64,000 nt of DNA from Lunularia cruciata (GCA_948567375.1 OX419762.1:37863034-37927033); one strand, 5' to 3'; counted from the stretch's first letter, positions 32,221 through 43,977 are shown. Program-made: numbers and translations. Notes: a model not told the origin generated them from the letters alone.

Positions 32221-33440
32221 AGAGATTCTGGCTACTACAAAAACTGATCCACAGATTGTAGAAGCACAATCATCCAAAGGTGTCACTAGCACCCAAGGAC
32301 TCACCTTTTGGGATGGCAGCATATGGATCCCAAATGTCCCAAAATTACGCACCACCATTCTAGCGGAATGTCATGATTCGGCCATTGCAGCTCATGTCAA
32401 AGTGGACAAGACCTTGGATGCAGTCAAGTGCCATTACTATTGGCCCAAGATGAGCAACGATGTGATGGACTATGTGCATAGCTACCTACTTTGTCAACAG
32501 AAAAAAGCTTCTAATCAAGCTCCTGCATGGCTCCTTCAACCTCTCCCCACTCCTACCCAACGTTGGGAACAAGTGAGTATGGATCTCATTTGTGAATTAC
32601 CCAAGACCACCTTAGGGTTTGACTCCATTGTGGTCTTTGTGGACCGGCTCAGCAAAATGATTCATGTAGCCCTACCACCAAGGAGGTGACCGCTCCACAA
32701 CTAGCTCAATTATACTTAGATGCAGTCTTTGCTCACCATGGCTTGTCTAGAGTACTCATCACCAATAGAGGCACCCAATTCACCAGTTTGTTTTGGTGAA
32801 CACTCTTTGGTTTCTTCAAAACCAAGTTGGCCATGTCCACAACTTACCACCCACAAATAGATGGCCAAACAGAGCGGGCTAATCACACAATTGAAGACAT
32901 GTTACGCGGCTTTACCTTAGAAGAGCAAGAGAGGTGGGACACCCTACTCCCGTTGGTGGAATTTGCTTACAACAATTAAGTGAATGCATCCATCCAGGTC
33001 ACTCCATTCTTCCTCATGTATGGTGAGCATCCCTTCACACCTTCTAGCTTGATGAAGATCCGTCCTGTGGCTACCAAGGTCAATGCAGTCAACACATTTG
33101 TTTCTAGAATCCAACAAGGTGTGGAGAGCGCCAAGCACACATTACAAATTGCACAAAATTGACAAAAGTAGTATGCTGATGCACACCGTCAACACATGGA
33201 GTTCAATGTTGGGGATCAAGTGTGGCTATCGACAACCAACCTCACGTTAGTTGGACCTCGTAAGCTCAGGCCTTATTTTATTGGGCCTTTCTTGATTCTT
33301 TGTCGCATCTGCATTGTGGCCTATCACCTTGAGCTACCACCACACATGAAGATCCATCTAGTGTTCCATGTCTCCCTACTACGCATATATGCTCCCCGAT
33401 CAGGCCAGGGTCATTCTCCACCAGACATTTGACCTTGTCC
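32221..33440 (+). pseudogene. int: Element F integrase
   Basis: N-terminal zinc domain at about 32,370-32,510 (AECHDSAIAAHVKVDKTLD, HYYWPKM, SYLLCQQKKASN). Catalytic core at about 32,560-32,900 (WEQVSMDLICELPKTTLGFD, VFVDRLSKMIHVA, ITNRGTQFTS, QIDGQTERANHTIEDML). C-terminal GPY/F-type region at 33,190-33,400 (FNVGDQVWLSTTNLTL, LRPYFIGPFLIL, KIHLVFHVSLLR). Fossil copy. Confidence 0.88.
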
Positions 33441-33454
33441 AACACTCATTGATG

Positions 33455-33655
33455 GCATAGAGGAATATGAAGTGGAGCGGATTCTCCAAAAACACATGCG
33501 TAGTACTCGCCACCCACGGGTGGACTATCTAGTACAATGGAAAGGTTACCCCTTCTATGAAGCAACCTGGGAGCCCACTGCCAATTTGGCACATGCACCG
33601 GTGTTGGTGCAAGCATTTGAGCAACAATTGCACAATGAGGACATTGCGTCTTAAA
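33455..33655 (+). pseudogene. Element F chromodomain
   Basis: Reads VERILQKHMRSTRHPRVDYL, then VQWKGYPFYEATWEP and LVQAFEQQL. The aromatic and acidic positions (Y-L-V-x-W-K-G-x-x...x-T-W-E-P) are those of a chromodomain. Chromodomains bind methylated histone H3 and steer insertion to heterochromatin in this family. The domain is followed directly by the polypurine tract and 3' LTR. Confidence 0.92.
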
Positions 33656-33667
33656 AGGAGGGAGGCT

Positions 33668-34395
33668 TGTAATACCAAGAGCTAGCCATATGATCTAGAT
33701 GTGCAATTTGGTTTGGTAACATCTAGAATGATGTTATACATGATGGTCAAAATAGATCAGATGTAAGTATCACCAAAAGAGTACTTATACTAATAAGGCA
33801 GAAACCAAAATAGACTTGAGAACCTTAGAACCAATAGCTAGACATATGATTTAAAGGTGAGAATTGGTTTGGTAACATCTAGAAGGATGTTATACATGAT
33901 GGACTAAATAGATCAAAAGGAGGTATCACCAAAAGGGGACTTCTACTAATAGAGTAGGAACCAAAATATGCTTGAAATCTTTGAAGGCAATTTTGGAGGC
34001 CTAAATGGATGAATTAGGCCTCAAAAATATATAGAAACTCCCCACCCAATGGAGGAGAGGCTAGCCTTCCTTCCCCCTTGCTTTGTCTCGTCAAGAGCTT
34101 TCCAATGATACCTTACTCACGTGATCTGAGATTTGTATAGGAAGATTCCCTCCGGTCAAAGCTTGTTTGACCAACCAGATAGGACCTAGACCAGACATGT
34201 CACCCATCCAAGTAATTAATCCAAGGGTGGAGCTTGCTGACATGTCACCCATCTGTGTCCCTAATCCTATGGTGGAGCTTCCTTGGCGGAGATCCTCTTT
34301 GTCTATATAATAAAGAGAAGGTGCTCCCTTGGGGCATCAATTGTTTGAGTGTGCAATCTGTGTTTTCTCTCTTCTCTTGTCCTCGGAGTATTATA
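33668..34395 (+). repeat. 3' LTR of element F
   Basis: A pair of 27,899-28,594. It has the same duplicated U3 (units near 33,680 and 33,846) and a TATA box near 34,303. It is longer than the 5' LTR because of a ~48-bp tandem duplication around 34,195-34,275 (gacatgtcacccatc repeated). Confidence 0.94.
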
Positions 34396-34400
34396 GGTTC

Positions 34401-35810
34401 AAAGCAATCAATTGGCCTATTGTGATGTTACCCTTGTGACTACCAACATCCTCCAACACATTGTAGTTCCATTGTTGCTTTGAAATCAAGAAATCCTCCA
34501 TCCCCAAATTCTTCCTTGGAATCTTTTTTGTTGATGGTGTTGATGTGCGAGTGCTCCTAGTAGACATAGGAGTATCCTTGCTTGGAGTAAATCCTTGAGA
34601 AGAGTGAACATCCTCTGCAAAATGAGCTCTCTTCTTCTCTTGTGCCAAAAGCTCCAAATTAAGACCCTTGGAGTTTGAGCACTCTCCCTTCTCATACTTG
34701 CTCTCAACCACATCTATGGATGCTATCCCCTTACCTTTGTTTGGATTAAGAGCCACTTGGGTTTCACTACCTCCCTCTTTCCCTCTATTGGCTCCCTCAT
34801 AACTCCTTCTTCCATGGTAAGTGGAATTTGGGCAATTCCTTTGGATATGGCATCTTCCTCCACAACCAAAACAATTTCTATCATTGTAATTGTTGGCAGG
34901 TTGACCTCCTCTATATAGATAGCTTCCATAAATCCTAGGCCCTCTCCCTACATTCTAATTTACCTCTCTCTTCTCCCATAGTTGCACCACATAGATCTTG
35001 AGATCTGCAAGTTGTTTTGTGATGGTTTGAAATGGATCCTTTGGTGGAGGTGCAAGAACTAGAGCAACTACTACTTGTGGTGAAACCCTTGCCACCAAAT
35101 TATCAAAATTTCCATCATACTTGTATCCTTGATGAGGATGCACAACCTCCTTCCCCACCAAATCACTCTCATCCCCTTCCAAACTCTCCTCCATACGAAT
35201 TGCAATCTTGATAGCTTCAACCTTGGAAGAAGGTTTTTCATATCTCACCTTGCTTCTAATTTGTGGTCTCAACTCTCCCACAAAATTCTTGGTGAGCATG
35301 GCTCCTATGACAATCATAGTAGTCTTCATATCATCCCCACCCTTTCTCAACACCATGCAAAATCTGGACTCTAACTTTTCCACTCTTTCCACATAGACTC
35401 TCACTTTCTCTCCATTTCCTTGCTTGAGAAAGGTAACCTCACTCATCAATCTCATAACTCTCATCAAGAAGAAAATTCTCAATGAGTGATGAAGTCAAAC
35501 TCTCCCAAGACTCTTCTTCCCCATCTCTCCTCTCTCTTTTTTGGTATTCTGACTCATACCATGTAAGTGCTGCATCCTCAAAGAAATCTGGTAATAATGA
35601 GTCCCACTCATTCTTCCTCCTCTCATTTTTTCCTATGCAAGCTCTCTTGAAGTCTCTCACAAAGGCCTCCACATATTCTCCATCCTTGCAAAGAAAACCA
35701 AAAGTTTCTCCATCTTCACCCCTCACTATCTTTCTTTTCTCTCAATTTTTTTTCTTTTTTTCTTTTCTTTTCTCTCACTCTATAACTAATAGAATATATA
35801 CATGAATAAC
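34401..35810 (-). pseudogene. gag: Element B gag
   Basis: Collinear with 3073-4380 of element A. The minus strand reads LLPDFFEDAALTWYESEYQK near 35,590 and RVYVERVEKLESRFCMVLRK near 35,370, with a zinc-knuckle region near 34,840-34,890. A peptide ending IGQLIALN abuts insertion F. Fossil copy. Confidence 0.82.
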
Positions 35811-37250
35811 ACCATTTGAGAATAATCCACTCTAGGGAACACAAAAGGTTTATGTTGCTCCAAGATTTCCATAGCAACATCAAATCTTAGAGTGCATATT
35901 AATCTAACTCTCATGGATAGTTTATCCATAAGTTGAAAGATTATCTCCATCACTAATCTTGAGAACTAGCTGATGAAGGTGGTAGTATTTCTATAGCTAT
36001 ACTAAGACTCTCCAAGATCTTTCACCAAAGTCTCCAAAAGTGCTTCTACTCCACTATACTCATGTTCTTTTGGAAGTCCTTCCATTCCACAAACCTCACA
36101 CAACTCCTTGGTCTTAGATCTTCTCCCTCCTAATCTTGGTGAAGAAGGTCCAACATGCAAACCCAAGTCAAGTAATCCTCTCCTTTCCCTCAATCTCTTT
36201 CTCTCAAAGGTCAATGGACATAAACTTTCCTTATGTCTCTTCTCTCCACATAGAAAGCACTTAGACTCACTCTTTCCTCCAAGTGGTAGGTTTTTGGATC
36301 CTCTCAACACTCTCTTCAAATTCTATCGTAAACTCTCTTTTCCTCAAATCCACCCCTACAATCACCTCAAACCCTTGTGGAACCTTTCATAGTCTCAGTT
36401 TCTACTCTTGATGACCATCCATGTTCCCAAGATGAATCTAAACACTCAAACACGCTTTTTGTTGCTCTCAAACTCCTCATGCATGAGATCTCAACTTTGT
36501 AGAATTGACCCTTCCTCACAATTTCACTCAAATCTCTCAACTAGTATGTGATAGTCCTCTAAAATTTTCACACTTGATCACAACTCTAGGCATCCCTCCC
36601 TCCAAAATTTCTGATCTTTTCATCTAGCCATTTGGCCTGGAAACCTTTCTATTCAACACACATATTTCAGATTTGGTCTGAAAACCACCCCCTTCACTTC
36701 AAAAACTCATAACTCATACTCAAGAATGATCTCTCTCTAATTTTTGTGTCAATAGGTAGGAGAAGATGTATTTTCTTGGAAAGTTTTACAACAATCCACT
36801 CAAAACTGAAGAAATGGCAAACTCTGTACAATTTTTGAGAGAGCATGTAGTTGCGGGAGCAGTTAACCCTATCAACTTTCAAAAATTCTAGCCCAATGCG
36901 CATAATAGCTCTCATAATAATTCCAAGTGTGCTAACTGAAAGACAACCCAAGCTATCATGTGTAGAAATTTCAAGTCCAGATCTTAAACTTTAGATTTTG
37001 CCCAAAATCACCTTAATCTCCAAAATCTGCAATCCACCTCACACAATCTCTCCAAATCCTCTCATGTGTACAAGATGTACAAAATCACTTCAAATACATT
37101 ATAATGAAAACATGGTATACAAATAGATCTTGGTTCTCTAACATAAGTTTAGCACTCTCCTCTCCTAATGTTCTCTCCAAGTGAGCTCTCATAGCCTCCT
37201 TTTGCCTAATGTAAAATTGAACGCGGAACATTATCTTGCCTTTTAGAGAG
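35811..37250 (-). other. Leader of element B
   Basis: A long leader between primer site and gag. Near 36,240-36,290 a Cys-rich peptide (SKCFLCGEKRHKES) resembles a zinc-knuckle fragment shared with element A. At 37,085-37,270 a small frame follows the primer site (QFYIRQKEAMRAHLERTLGE). A T-rich run at 35,742-35,770 (A-rich on the sense strand) lies at the gag edge. Nothing else recognised. Confidence 0.5.
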
Positions 37251-37268
37251 GTCCCGGCAACGGAACCA
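37251..37268 (-). other. Primer-binding site of element B (tRNA-Asp type)
   Basis: The minus strand reads TGGTTCCGTTGCCGGGAC a few bases after the 5' LTR end. The complement of the plant tRNA-Asp 3' end is TGGCGCCGTTGCCGGGG, so the match is strong over most positions. tRNA-Asp priming is known for Athila elements, which supports the family call. Confidence 0.75.
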
Positions 37269-37272
37269 AAAA

Positions 37273-37952
37273 TGTGAGCTGGCATGTCTCTCACTCAAGA
37301 TGAACCTCTGATAGCTATTATGGTAACGCACCATGGACTAAGAAGGCAAGGAACCTTAACTCCATCTTACTCCTCCAAGACTAACACTCCAAGACTCAAG
37401 ACATTGCTCACTAGAGAACTCAATGAGAGAGAGATAGTTGCAAATGAAAGGATGATGAGTACCTCCTCACCCCTTGTTTAAATACTTGTGAAATAGTTAT
37501 GTACCAAAGTTACTAGTTACCGTAATAACTCAAGTTACTAGACTAAAAATCAAGTAAAGTCAAAAGTAGAAAGGAATATCCATTCACATGGGCATATTCC
37601 ACTAAGCATGTGATCTTATCTTGACCCAACCACTAAGTCAAGGATTCCTTCACATGGACTATAGAAGAATCCAAAACAAAAAGGCTTGTGGGCCCAAGAG
37701 TCCTTAACTCTTTCCTCAAAGCCAAACACTTAGGAATAATACCAAGTCAACACACTAGAATCCAAAATAGTGGTGCTCATCTTTTCCACTTCCTCTAAAG
37801 TAAGGTCTCCACTTTCTTAGCTATGATTAACTTTAACTAATAATGACTAATGTAGGACCATCTTTTATCTCTATGTTAATAATATCTCTCAAGCACTTGT
37901 AATACCAAGCTAAATATCACAATACCACACACATACACAAATGGGTGTTATA
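37273..37952 (-). repeat. 5' LTR of element B
   Basis: On the plus strand it runs from TGTGAGCTGG to GGTGTTATA, with the antisense open frame at 37,284-37,481 as in the partner LTR. It is followed by the ggct target copy and element D protease sequence. Confidence 0.93.
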
Positions 37953-38809
37953 GGCTCCACTCCAAGCCTATTGCACCAATTGATTTCATGTTGATGTAAT
38001 GCTTCCTCAAAATTCCACAATGGAACATTCAAGATAGATAGAACAATACCACTCATACTCCAAATCCAAGGGATCTCTTTTGGTACTGGAGTATTCTTTG
38101 CATGGGCATTCCACTCTAATAAATCACCAAGCTAAGTAATAGAACCATTGAAAGTTGAAATAGATGTCATGGTCCTTGATTGTAGTGAGCCAAGACTACC
38201 ACTATTAAAATGTATTGGTAGGCAATGAACCCATCCCTCACCTAACTATCAACTTGGTCTATGGTCTATAGGAAGTTGTTTCCTTCCAATAGTCAATACT
38301 AAAACCCATGGAGAATAACATTGTTCCACCAACTAACACATCATATGACTGTACTACTATTGCAATGGCTTGAACTCTCACCATAGAGCTATCAATTGGA
38401 TGACCAGGCTAAATCTGGATAATAAGCTCTCCACATATGATGTACTCTATAGAACCACCCCTTGAGATGTCTAGATCTAAAATGGACACCTCTATACATT
38501 GGTCTTCAATAGCTCCAAATAGACAACTAAAGCCTTTTCCAACATAAGAGACTATGCACCTAAGTCTAATAAGACCCTTTATGGTATATAGACCTTCTTT
38601 GACGGTCCCACTAAATGGAAAATCCCCCTCTAGTAATCCAATAGGACAACTCCAAGTATGAACTATGCTCACTCAAAGGTAGGTCTAGTTGATAACTTCT
38701 CCAATCTAGTTGAAGCTACCTACCATGAACCATTGGTTGCTAAGCAGATCCCATGCTCCCCAACCAAGTTAGCTCCACTATAAACCACCTTTGCTCTAGA
38801 AGTAGGAAC
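37953..38809 (-). pseudogene. Element D protease block
   Basis: Collinear with about 15,855-16,700 of copy C (shared start ggctccactccaagcc). The minus strand holds the protease end and active-site neighbourhood around 38,520-38,590 and the start of the gag tail. It stops where LTR H begins, at about the C position 16,700. Diverged fossil. Confidence 0.75.
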
Positions 38810-39483
38810 TATAACACCCATTTGTGCATGTGTGTGATATTGTGATATTTAGCTTGCTATTATAAGTACTTGAGAGATATTATTTATATAGAGATAAATT
38901 TATGATTAGCTAAAGTTAATCATAGCTAAGATAGAGAGGACCTTATATTAGAGGAAATGGAAAAGATGAGCACCACTATTTTGGATTCTAGTGTGTTGAC
39001 TTAGTATTATTCCTAGGTGTTTGGCTTTGAGGAAAGAGTTGAGAACTCTTGGGCCCTCAAGCCTTTTTGTTTTGGATTCTTCTATAGTCCAAGGATATCC
39101 CATGTGAAGGAATCCTTGACTTAATGGTTGGGTCAAGATAAGATCATATGCTTAGTGGAATATACCCATGTGGATAGATATTCCTTTATACTTTTTGACT
39201 TTACTTGACTTTTAGCCTAGTAACTTGAGTTACTCCAGTAATAAGTAACTTTGGTGCGTAATTATTTCAGAAGTATATAAACAAGGGGTGAAGATGTACT
39301 CATCATCCTTCCATTTGCAACTATCTCTCTCATTGAATTCTCTAGTGAACAATGTCTTGAGTCTTGGAGTGTTAGCCTTGGAGGAGTATGATAGAGTTGG
39401 AGTTCTTTGCCTTCTTACTCCATGGTGCACTACCATAATAGCCATCAAAGGTTCATCTTGAGTGAGAGACAAGCTTGCTCATA
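38810..39483 (+). repeat. Lone Athila-like LTR H at a D/E junction
   Basis: It starts TATAACACCC and ends TTGCTCATA, the diverged counterparts of TGTAACACCC and GGCTCACA. It is full length with a TATA box near 39,275. The flanks (gtaggaac on the left, gtacacatt on the right) are different parts of two oppositely oriented methyltransferase-type copies and show no target duplication. It is thus not a simple solo LTR but marks a rearrangement. Confidence 0.85.
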
Positions 39484-40270
39484 GTACACATTAGGTCCAT
39501 TCTTGGTTGGGACCTATCGTGTTATTAGATGTAGCCAAAGTGGGATCATGGACTCATAGTCTTCATCTTTGGTGGATGAACCTCTTACCTAGAGAGGTTC
39601 TACATTGTGCTTATGACAGGATTCAACAACTAGACCATATCATTGTTGATGACATCTTGGATGTTGGGCGTTAGCCTCAAATGGTGGTAGTGGCTAATAG
39701 ATCACCTATGGCATTGGTGAACCTAGTTGGACAGTCTAGAGCCACTTTTCCCACACTTATGAGCTTCTCCTACCCCCATGCTTTTCAAGAGGGAGGCCTT
39801 GGACTGGTTTGGGACTAATAGTTATAACAATTGGTGGAGCCCAACATCGATGAGAGAGAGCGGGTAATGAATTTTTGCACCGGTATTACCATTGTTCCAA
39901 AAGTGTCAGAGGCATCAAGGCATCAAGTGTTAGATCAGGCTATGGACTTGAATTGTTTGACCTAGATTGTGAGCCTTGGTTTGGCAGAGCATCATAGGAT
40001 GTACTTGATAGGCATCAACACTCGGACACTTGTGAGTGTTGTGCCTATCAAGACAATTCAGGCACATGCTAAGGACAATGGGCCAAGGAGGCATGGTATT
40101 CTTGGGACACAGCCAGTGGCTACTAGGGAGAGTGGTCTACTTGGATTTTATCTAGGTGAGCATGGACTACTTGGGATGCAACTAGAGGACATATGGAGCT
40201 TGCAGCTAGATCAGAAGGAGCTTTTCACACTAAGGTTGGGACCTCTAGTGGTTAGGAGCATTACACTATT
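39484..40270 (+). pseudogene. Element E methyltransferase tail and linker
   Basis: Matches 14,490-15,300 of copy C. The motif VIII-type region is near 39,510-39,600 and the IX-X region near 39,845-40,000 (ERER..., VSEASRHQVLDQAMDLNCL). The linker repeats GILGTQPVATR, GLLGFYLGEH and LLGMQL (40,100-40,185) follow. Together with C and D it shows the domain in three copies. Confidence 0.75.
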
Positions 40271-41310
40271 CCTCCGAAGGGTCTAGTGTAGCAGCCACTT
40301 AGTACGTCTTCCACTCCTTTGATAGTTACAAAGGATACTTGGGAGCCAAATCATGGACCCAAGCTTACAAGAGAGGAAAGATGGAGAGTTTAGAGGTTCT
40401 TGAGGAGTTACATGAGTTGTTTTACCTTCAATATGAAGGATGTGGATGCTCTGAAGGGACCTAGTATTTGGATTAAGCTTACTAGCGATACAACAATTTT
40501 TTGACGTCCCTACAAATATAGTGACATAGAGCAAGCATCGATTTAGAGCCAGAGTAATGACCTTTTTGAGGTTGGTTTGGTGGAGATTTCACATGGAGAG
40601 TATGCATCAACTATAGTGATGCTAGCCAAGAAGGATATGCACAAAGGCGGATGTGTGGAGATTACCATCCTATGAATCAATAGACTAGGGATGATTGGTA
40701 TGCCATGCCTGTATTGGAGGAGATCTTTGATCGATTGGGCATGCAAAGGTCTTCAGTACTTTGGATCTTTGAGCAAGATATCATCAGCTGCCAATCAAGG
40801 AGGAGGATAAGTCCAAGAAAGCATTTTGGGCTATTGAACTCACGACAAGGATGTGTCATATTAGTGGAGGTTCTTACCATTTGGGTTAAAGAATACTCCT
40901 GTTGAGTTCTAGAGGGTCATGGATAGGATCCTAGCTAGATTGGATTTTGCTCGATGCTATATTGATGACATTTTGGTCTATAACACTACTATGGAGGAGC
41001 ATGAGAGACAATAATTGGAGATATTTGAGAGTTTGAGATCTCATGGAAGTGTAGGTTCTTCCATGAGCAAGTTAAGCAAGTGAGCAAGTTGAGTATCAAG
41101 TTGGTCACACTATCAACCTTGGAGGACTTGGTGTTCAACAAACCAAGGTGGAGGGTATTACGCATATTCTTTGGCCTATAGATGTGAGTAGAGTGTGAGC
41201 ATTCCTTGGGTTGGCAAAATTCTATCGCCGTTATGTTAAAGGATTAGTGCCATTGCCAAGGCCTTGACAAAGCTGACCAATTACACAAGAGTGGTGTTGG
41301 GAAGATGATA
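40271..41310 (+). pseudogene. Element E reverse transcriptase
   Basis: Collinear with about 13,460-14,490 of copy C. Readable spots are the PVLEEIFD stretch near 40,707, the YIDDILVY-type catalytic region near 40,958-40,985, and the FLGLAKFYRRYV-type connection near 41,200-41,240. Interrupted on the right by a solo LTR. Fossil. Confidence 0.8.
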
Positions 41311-41957
41311 TGTGAGCTGGACTGTCTCTCACTCAAGATGAACCTCTGATGGCTATTATGGTAGCGCATCATGGACTAAGAAGGCAAAGAACTTAACTCC
41401 ATCATACTCTTAAGGCTAACACTCCAAGACTCAAACCATTTCTCACTAGAGAACTCAATGAGAGAGAGATAGTTGCAAATGAAAGGATGATGAGCACCTC
41501 CTCACCTCTATTTTATATACTTGTGAAATAATTACGCACCAAAGTTACTAATTATTGGAGTAACTCAAATCAATAGGCTAAAAGTCAAGTAAAGTTAAAA
41601 ATCTAAAGGAATATCCATACTCATGGGAATATTCTTCTAAGCATGTGGTCTTATCTTGATCCAACCACTAAGTCAAGGATTCCTTCACATAGGCTATCCT
41701 TGGACTATAGAAGAATCTGAAACAAAAAGGCTTGCGGGTCCAAGAGTTCTCAACTCTTTCCTCAAAGCCAAACACCTAGGAATAATATCAAGTCAACACA
41801 TTAGAATCCAAAATAGTGGTGCTCATCTTTTCCACTTCCTATAAAGTAAAGTCCCCTCTATCTTAGCTATGAATAAATTTAGTTAATCATGACTAAGGTA
41901 CTTGTAATACCAAACTAAATATCACAATACCACACACATGCAGAAATGGATGTTACA
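41311..41957 (-). repeat. Solo Athila-like LTR inside element E
   Basis: On the plus strand it runs from TGTGAGCTGG to GATGTTACA, a full LTR of the A/B family without internal DNA. The flanks are directly contiguous parts of E (…gggaagatgata / gatcaggagagag…). A degenerate gat-type target word is on both sides. A solo LTR of this sort arises by recombination between the two LTRs of one element. Confidence 0.88.
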
Positions 41958-43870
41958 GATCAGGAGAGAGCTTTTGTAGAGCTCAAGGAGAGGTTAATAT
42001 TTGCTCCTATTTTGAGGAGAGCGATCAAAGGATGACCATTTTAGGTTCACACAGATTGGAGTATGTTAGGGCTTGGAATAATGCTCACTCAACATGATGA
42101 TGAGGGGAAGGAGTTTGTGGTGGCCTATGCTAGTCACTCCAACAATTCAGCGGAGGCAAATTATAATTCATATGAGGGAGAGTGATTGGCAACAATTTGG
42201 GCAATAGCACATTTCCAATGTTACTTATTTGGTAACCCCCTTTACTCTCATCATTGATCATCAACCATTGAAGTGGTTGATAGAGTCCAAAAAGCTTTTA
42301 GGGAATCTTGCACAATGTGCTCTAATTTTACAAGAGTATGATTTCACAATTATTCACAAACTTGGAGTGGTGAACCGTAATTCAAATGGTTGAGTAGAAA
42401 CCCATCTCCTAGCCAGCAAGATCAAACCGGAGCATGTTGGCATGGTGAGCTAGATGAGGAGATGGTGCCAAGTTGGCATGCATCTGCCTTTCTTTGTATA
42501 TTTTTGAAGCTTTGGTGGCATCTCTCTCAATGCATTCAAGAGGAGTTATTGAGATCACAAATCCACAAAATATAGATAGTGGTATAGTTCAATGAGACAT
42601 TCATGATGATGTCTTAGTGATGGACTATCTTTGCACTAGTGTTGTGGGTAGCACAATTGGGGCTAAGGAGAGAGACCATGTTCTTCAACAAGCCAAGTGG
42701 TTCAGATTGGAAAACAAACACCTTCTTTGTGTATGGGAGGATGGTTGAGGGCGAGTAGTACCACTTCCATCTCAAAGACCACAGTTGGTCCATCATGCTC
42801 ATGAGTAGCTAGGACATTTTGGAGTAAAGTGTACATATAGCCTACTCTAAAGTCATTATTGGTGGTATGGTATGCAAACCAATGTATAGCAATTTGTTGC
42901 CAGATGTATGGTTTGTGACCAAGTTAGAGCATCATTCAATGCTCTTATGCCACAATTTCACCCATTACCTATCATGGGATTGGGTTACTACTAGAGTTTG
43001 GACTTTGTTGGAACTTTATCGTTGATTGTGAGACATCATCAATATATTTGGGTGATGGTGGAGCACTTCTCCAAGTGGATTTGTGGCACTTCTTGACAAG
43101 TCCAATGAAGGCAAAACTTACTCTTTCCTAGATCGGGTTCTTAGTCATTTTGTTCACTAGTTGAGGTTTTAACGGATCAAGGTACAGAGTTCTTGGGGGA
43201 GTTTTAGGTCTTATGTGATAAGGCTTTAATTGATCATCATACTATCTCCCAAGATCACCTTGAGGTGGATGGCTTAGAAGAGAGAGTTGTTCAAAAAATG
43301 AAGAGAGGATTGCAAAAGTATGGTTTGCAGAGAGGCCACTTGGGAGATTGGGATCTCAAGTTACCTTGGTTGGCCATGGGCTATCAATTCAGCCGGCAAG
43401 CCTCCTTAGCATCCTTCTCTGAGTACTTCTACTCTATGGACAAGATCTAGATTTCTTGCAGCTATTTGTCAAGATGCTACCATAGTGTTGGACTTGGACG
43501 ATCCAGATGTATGGATGAGTGCATGTTCTCATCCGGTAGAGATCTTTTGGCGAGTGATGCCAATGGCCTTTGAGAACTTGGTGATTGCTCAACATAGGGA
43601 TATCTTATGCTATGCTACCATTTGAGGAGGAGGTCATAGATCCTTGATCCGTCAATTTCATCAAGGTGAATATGTATATCTATAATAGACAACATTGATG
43701 ACACTTGATGTTTCTACAAGCCGCACTATCTTGAGAGTGCATGAGGTTTTGCCATCTGCAGTCCTTGTGTTGGAAGGACGTGATGGTGTTGTTTGGAAGC
43801 ATCATGTGCACAATTGTGCACCATGCCACCTCCCAAACATTGATGTTACTATGGACCCAAGCTTGGCACT
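41958..43870 (+). pseudogene. Element E RNase H and integrase
   Basis: RNase H region at 42,050-42,400 (FVVAYASHSNNSAEA) and integrase at 42,600-43,800. Signatures are a zinc-domain region near 42,780-42,910 and the core near 42,990-43,210 (VLTDQGTEFLGEF-type). These are followed by DGLEERVVQKMKRGLQKYGL near 43,265-43,325 and the C-terminal barrel near 43,700-43,800 (ILRVHEVLPSAVLVLEGRDG). Collinear with copy C. Fossil. Confidence 0.83.
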
Positions 43871-43977
43871 TGTACGTGTAAGCTTTCAGTGTATGTTATG
43901 CGGCTCTTCTAGTGGAGCTGCTATTATGTTAGTGTGTGATAGTTGTTCTAGAGGATGGCATATGGCGTGTATGACTC

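Larger units (their letters stand above)
27899..34395 (+). mobile_element. Element F: chromodomain Ty3/gypsy retrotransposon (chromovirus)
   Basis: A complete structure of about 6.5 kb: 5' LTR (27,899-28,594), initiator-Met-type primer site, two small leader frames, gag with zinc knuckle, protease, RT, RNase H, integrase, chromodomain, polypurine tract (aaaaggagggagg at about 33,654-33,666) and 3' LTR (33,668-34,395). A 5-bp target duplication, ggttc, is at 27,894-27,898 and 34,396-34,400 in element B. By eye the LTRs differ at about 8 of the first 260 positions, plus length changes further in, so it is the youngest large insertion by nesting, but not fresh. Its coding region is broken in several places. 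Confidence 0.95.
24041..37952 (-). mobile_element. Element B: Athila/Tat-like Ty3/gypsy retrotransposon, split by chromovirus F
   Basis: Both LTRs are present (24,041-24,727 and 37,273-37,952). The ggct target word is at 24,037-24,040 and 37,953-37,956 in element D. Without F the element is about 7.4 kb. Minus-strand order: 5' LTR, tRNA-Asp-type primer site, leader, gag, protease, RT, RNase H, integrase, 3' LTR. The domain order and the tRNA-Asp primer site match the Athila group. It is better preserved than element A, its same-family relative, but has several breaks. Confidence 0.92.
8903..38809 (-). mobile_element. Element D: old methyltransferase-type Ty3/gypsy, split by two insertions
   Basis: Its own DNA is in three blocks: 8903-10,527 (3' end, PHD region, integrase end), 20,409-24,040 (integrase, RNase H, RT, methyltransferase) and 37,953-38,809 (protease). 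Copy C splits the integrase region and element B splits the region before the methyltransferase. Each block collinearly matches copy C at the expected place. The gag and 5' end are missing beyond 38,809, where LTR H begins. It is the most diverged and, by nesting, an older copy; broken in many places. Confidence 0.85.

Noticed and set aside
38810-39483. LTR H as a simple solo LTR
   Set aside because: Its flanks come from different positions and orientations of two copies and share no target duplication, unlike the solo LTR at 41,311-41,957.
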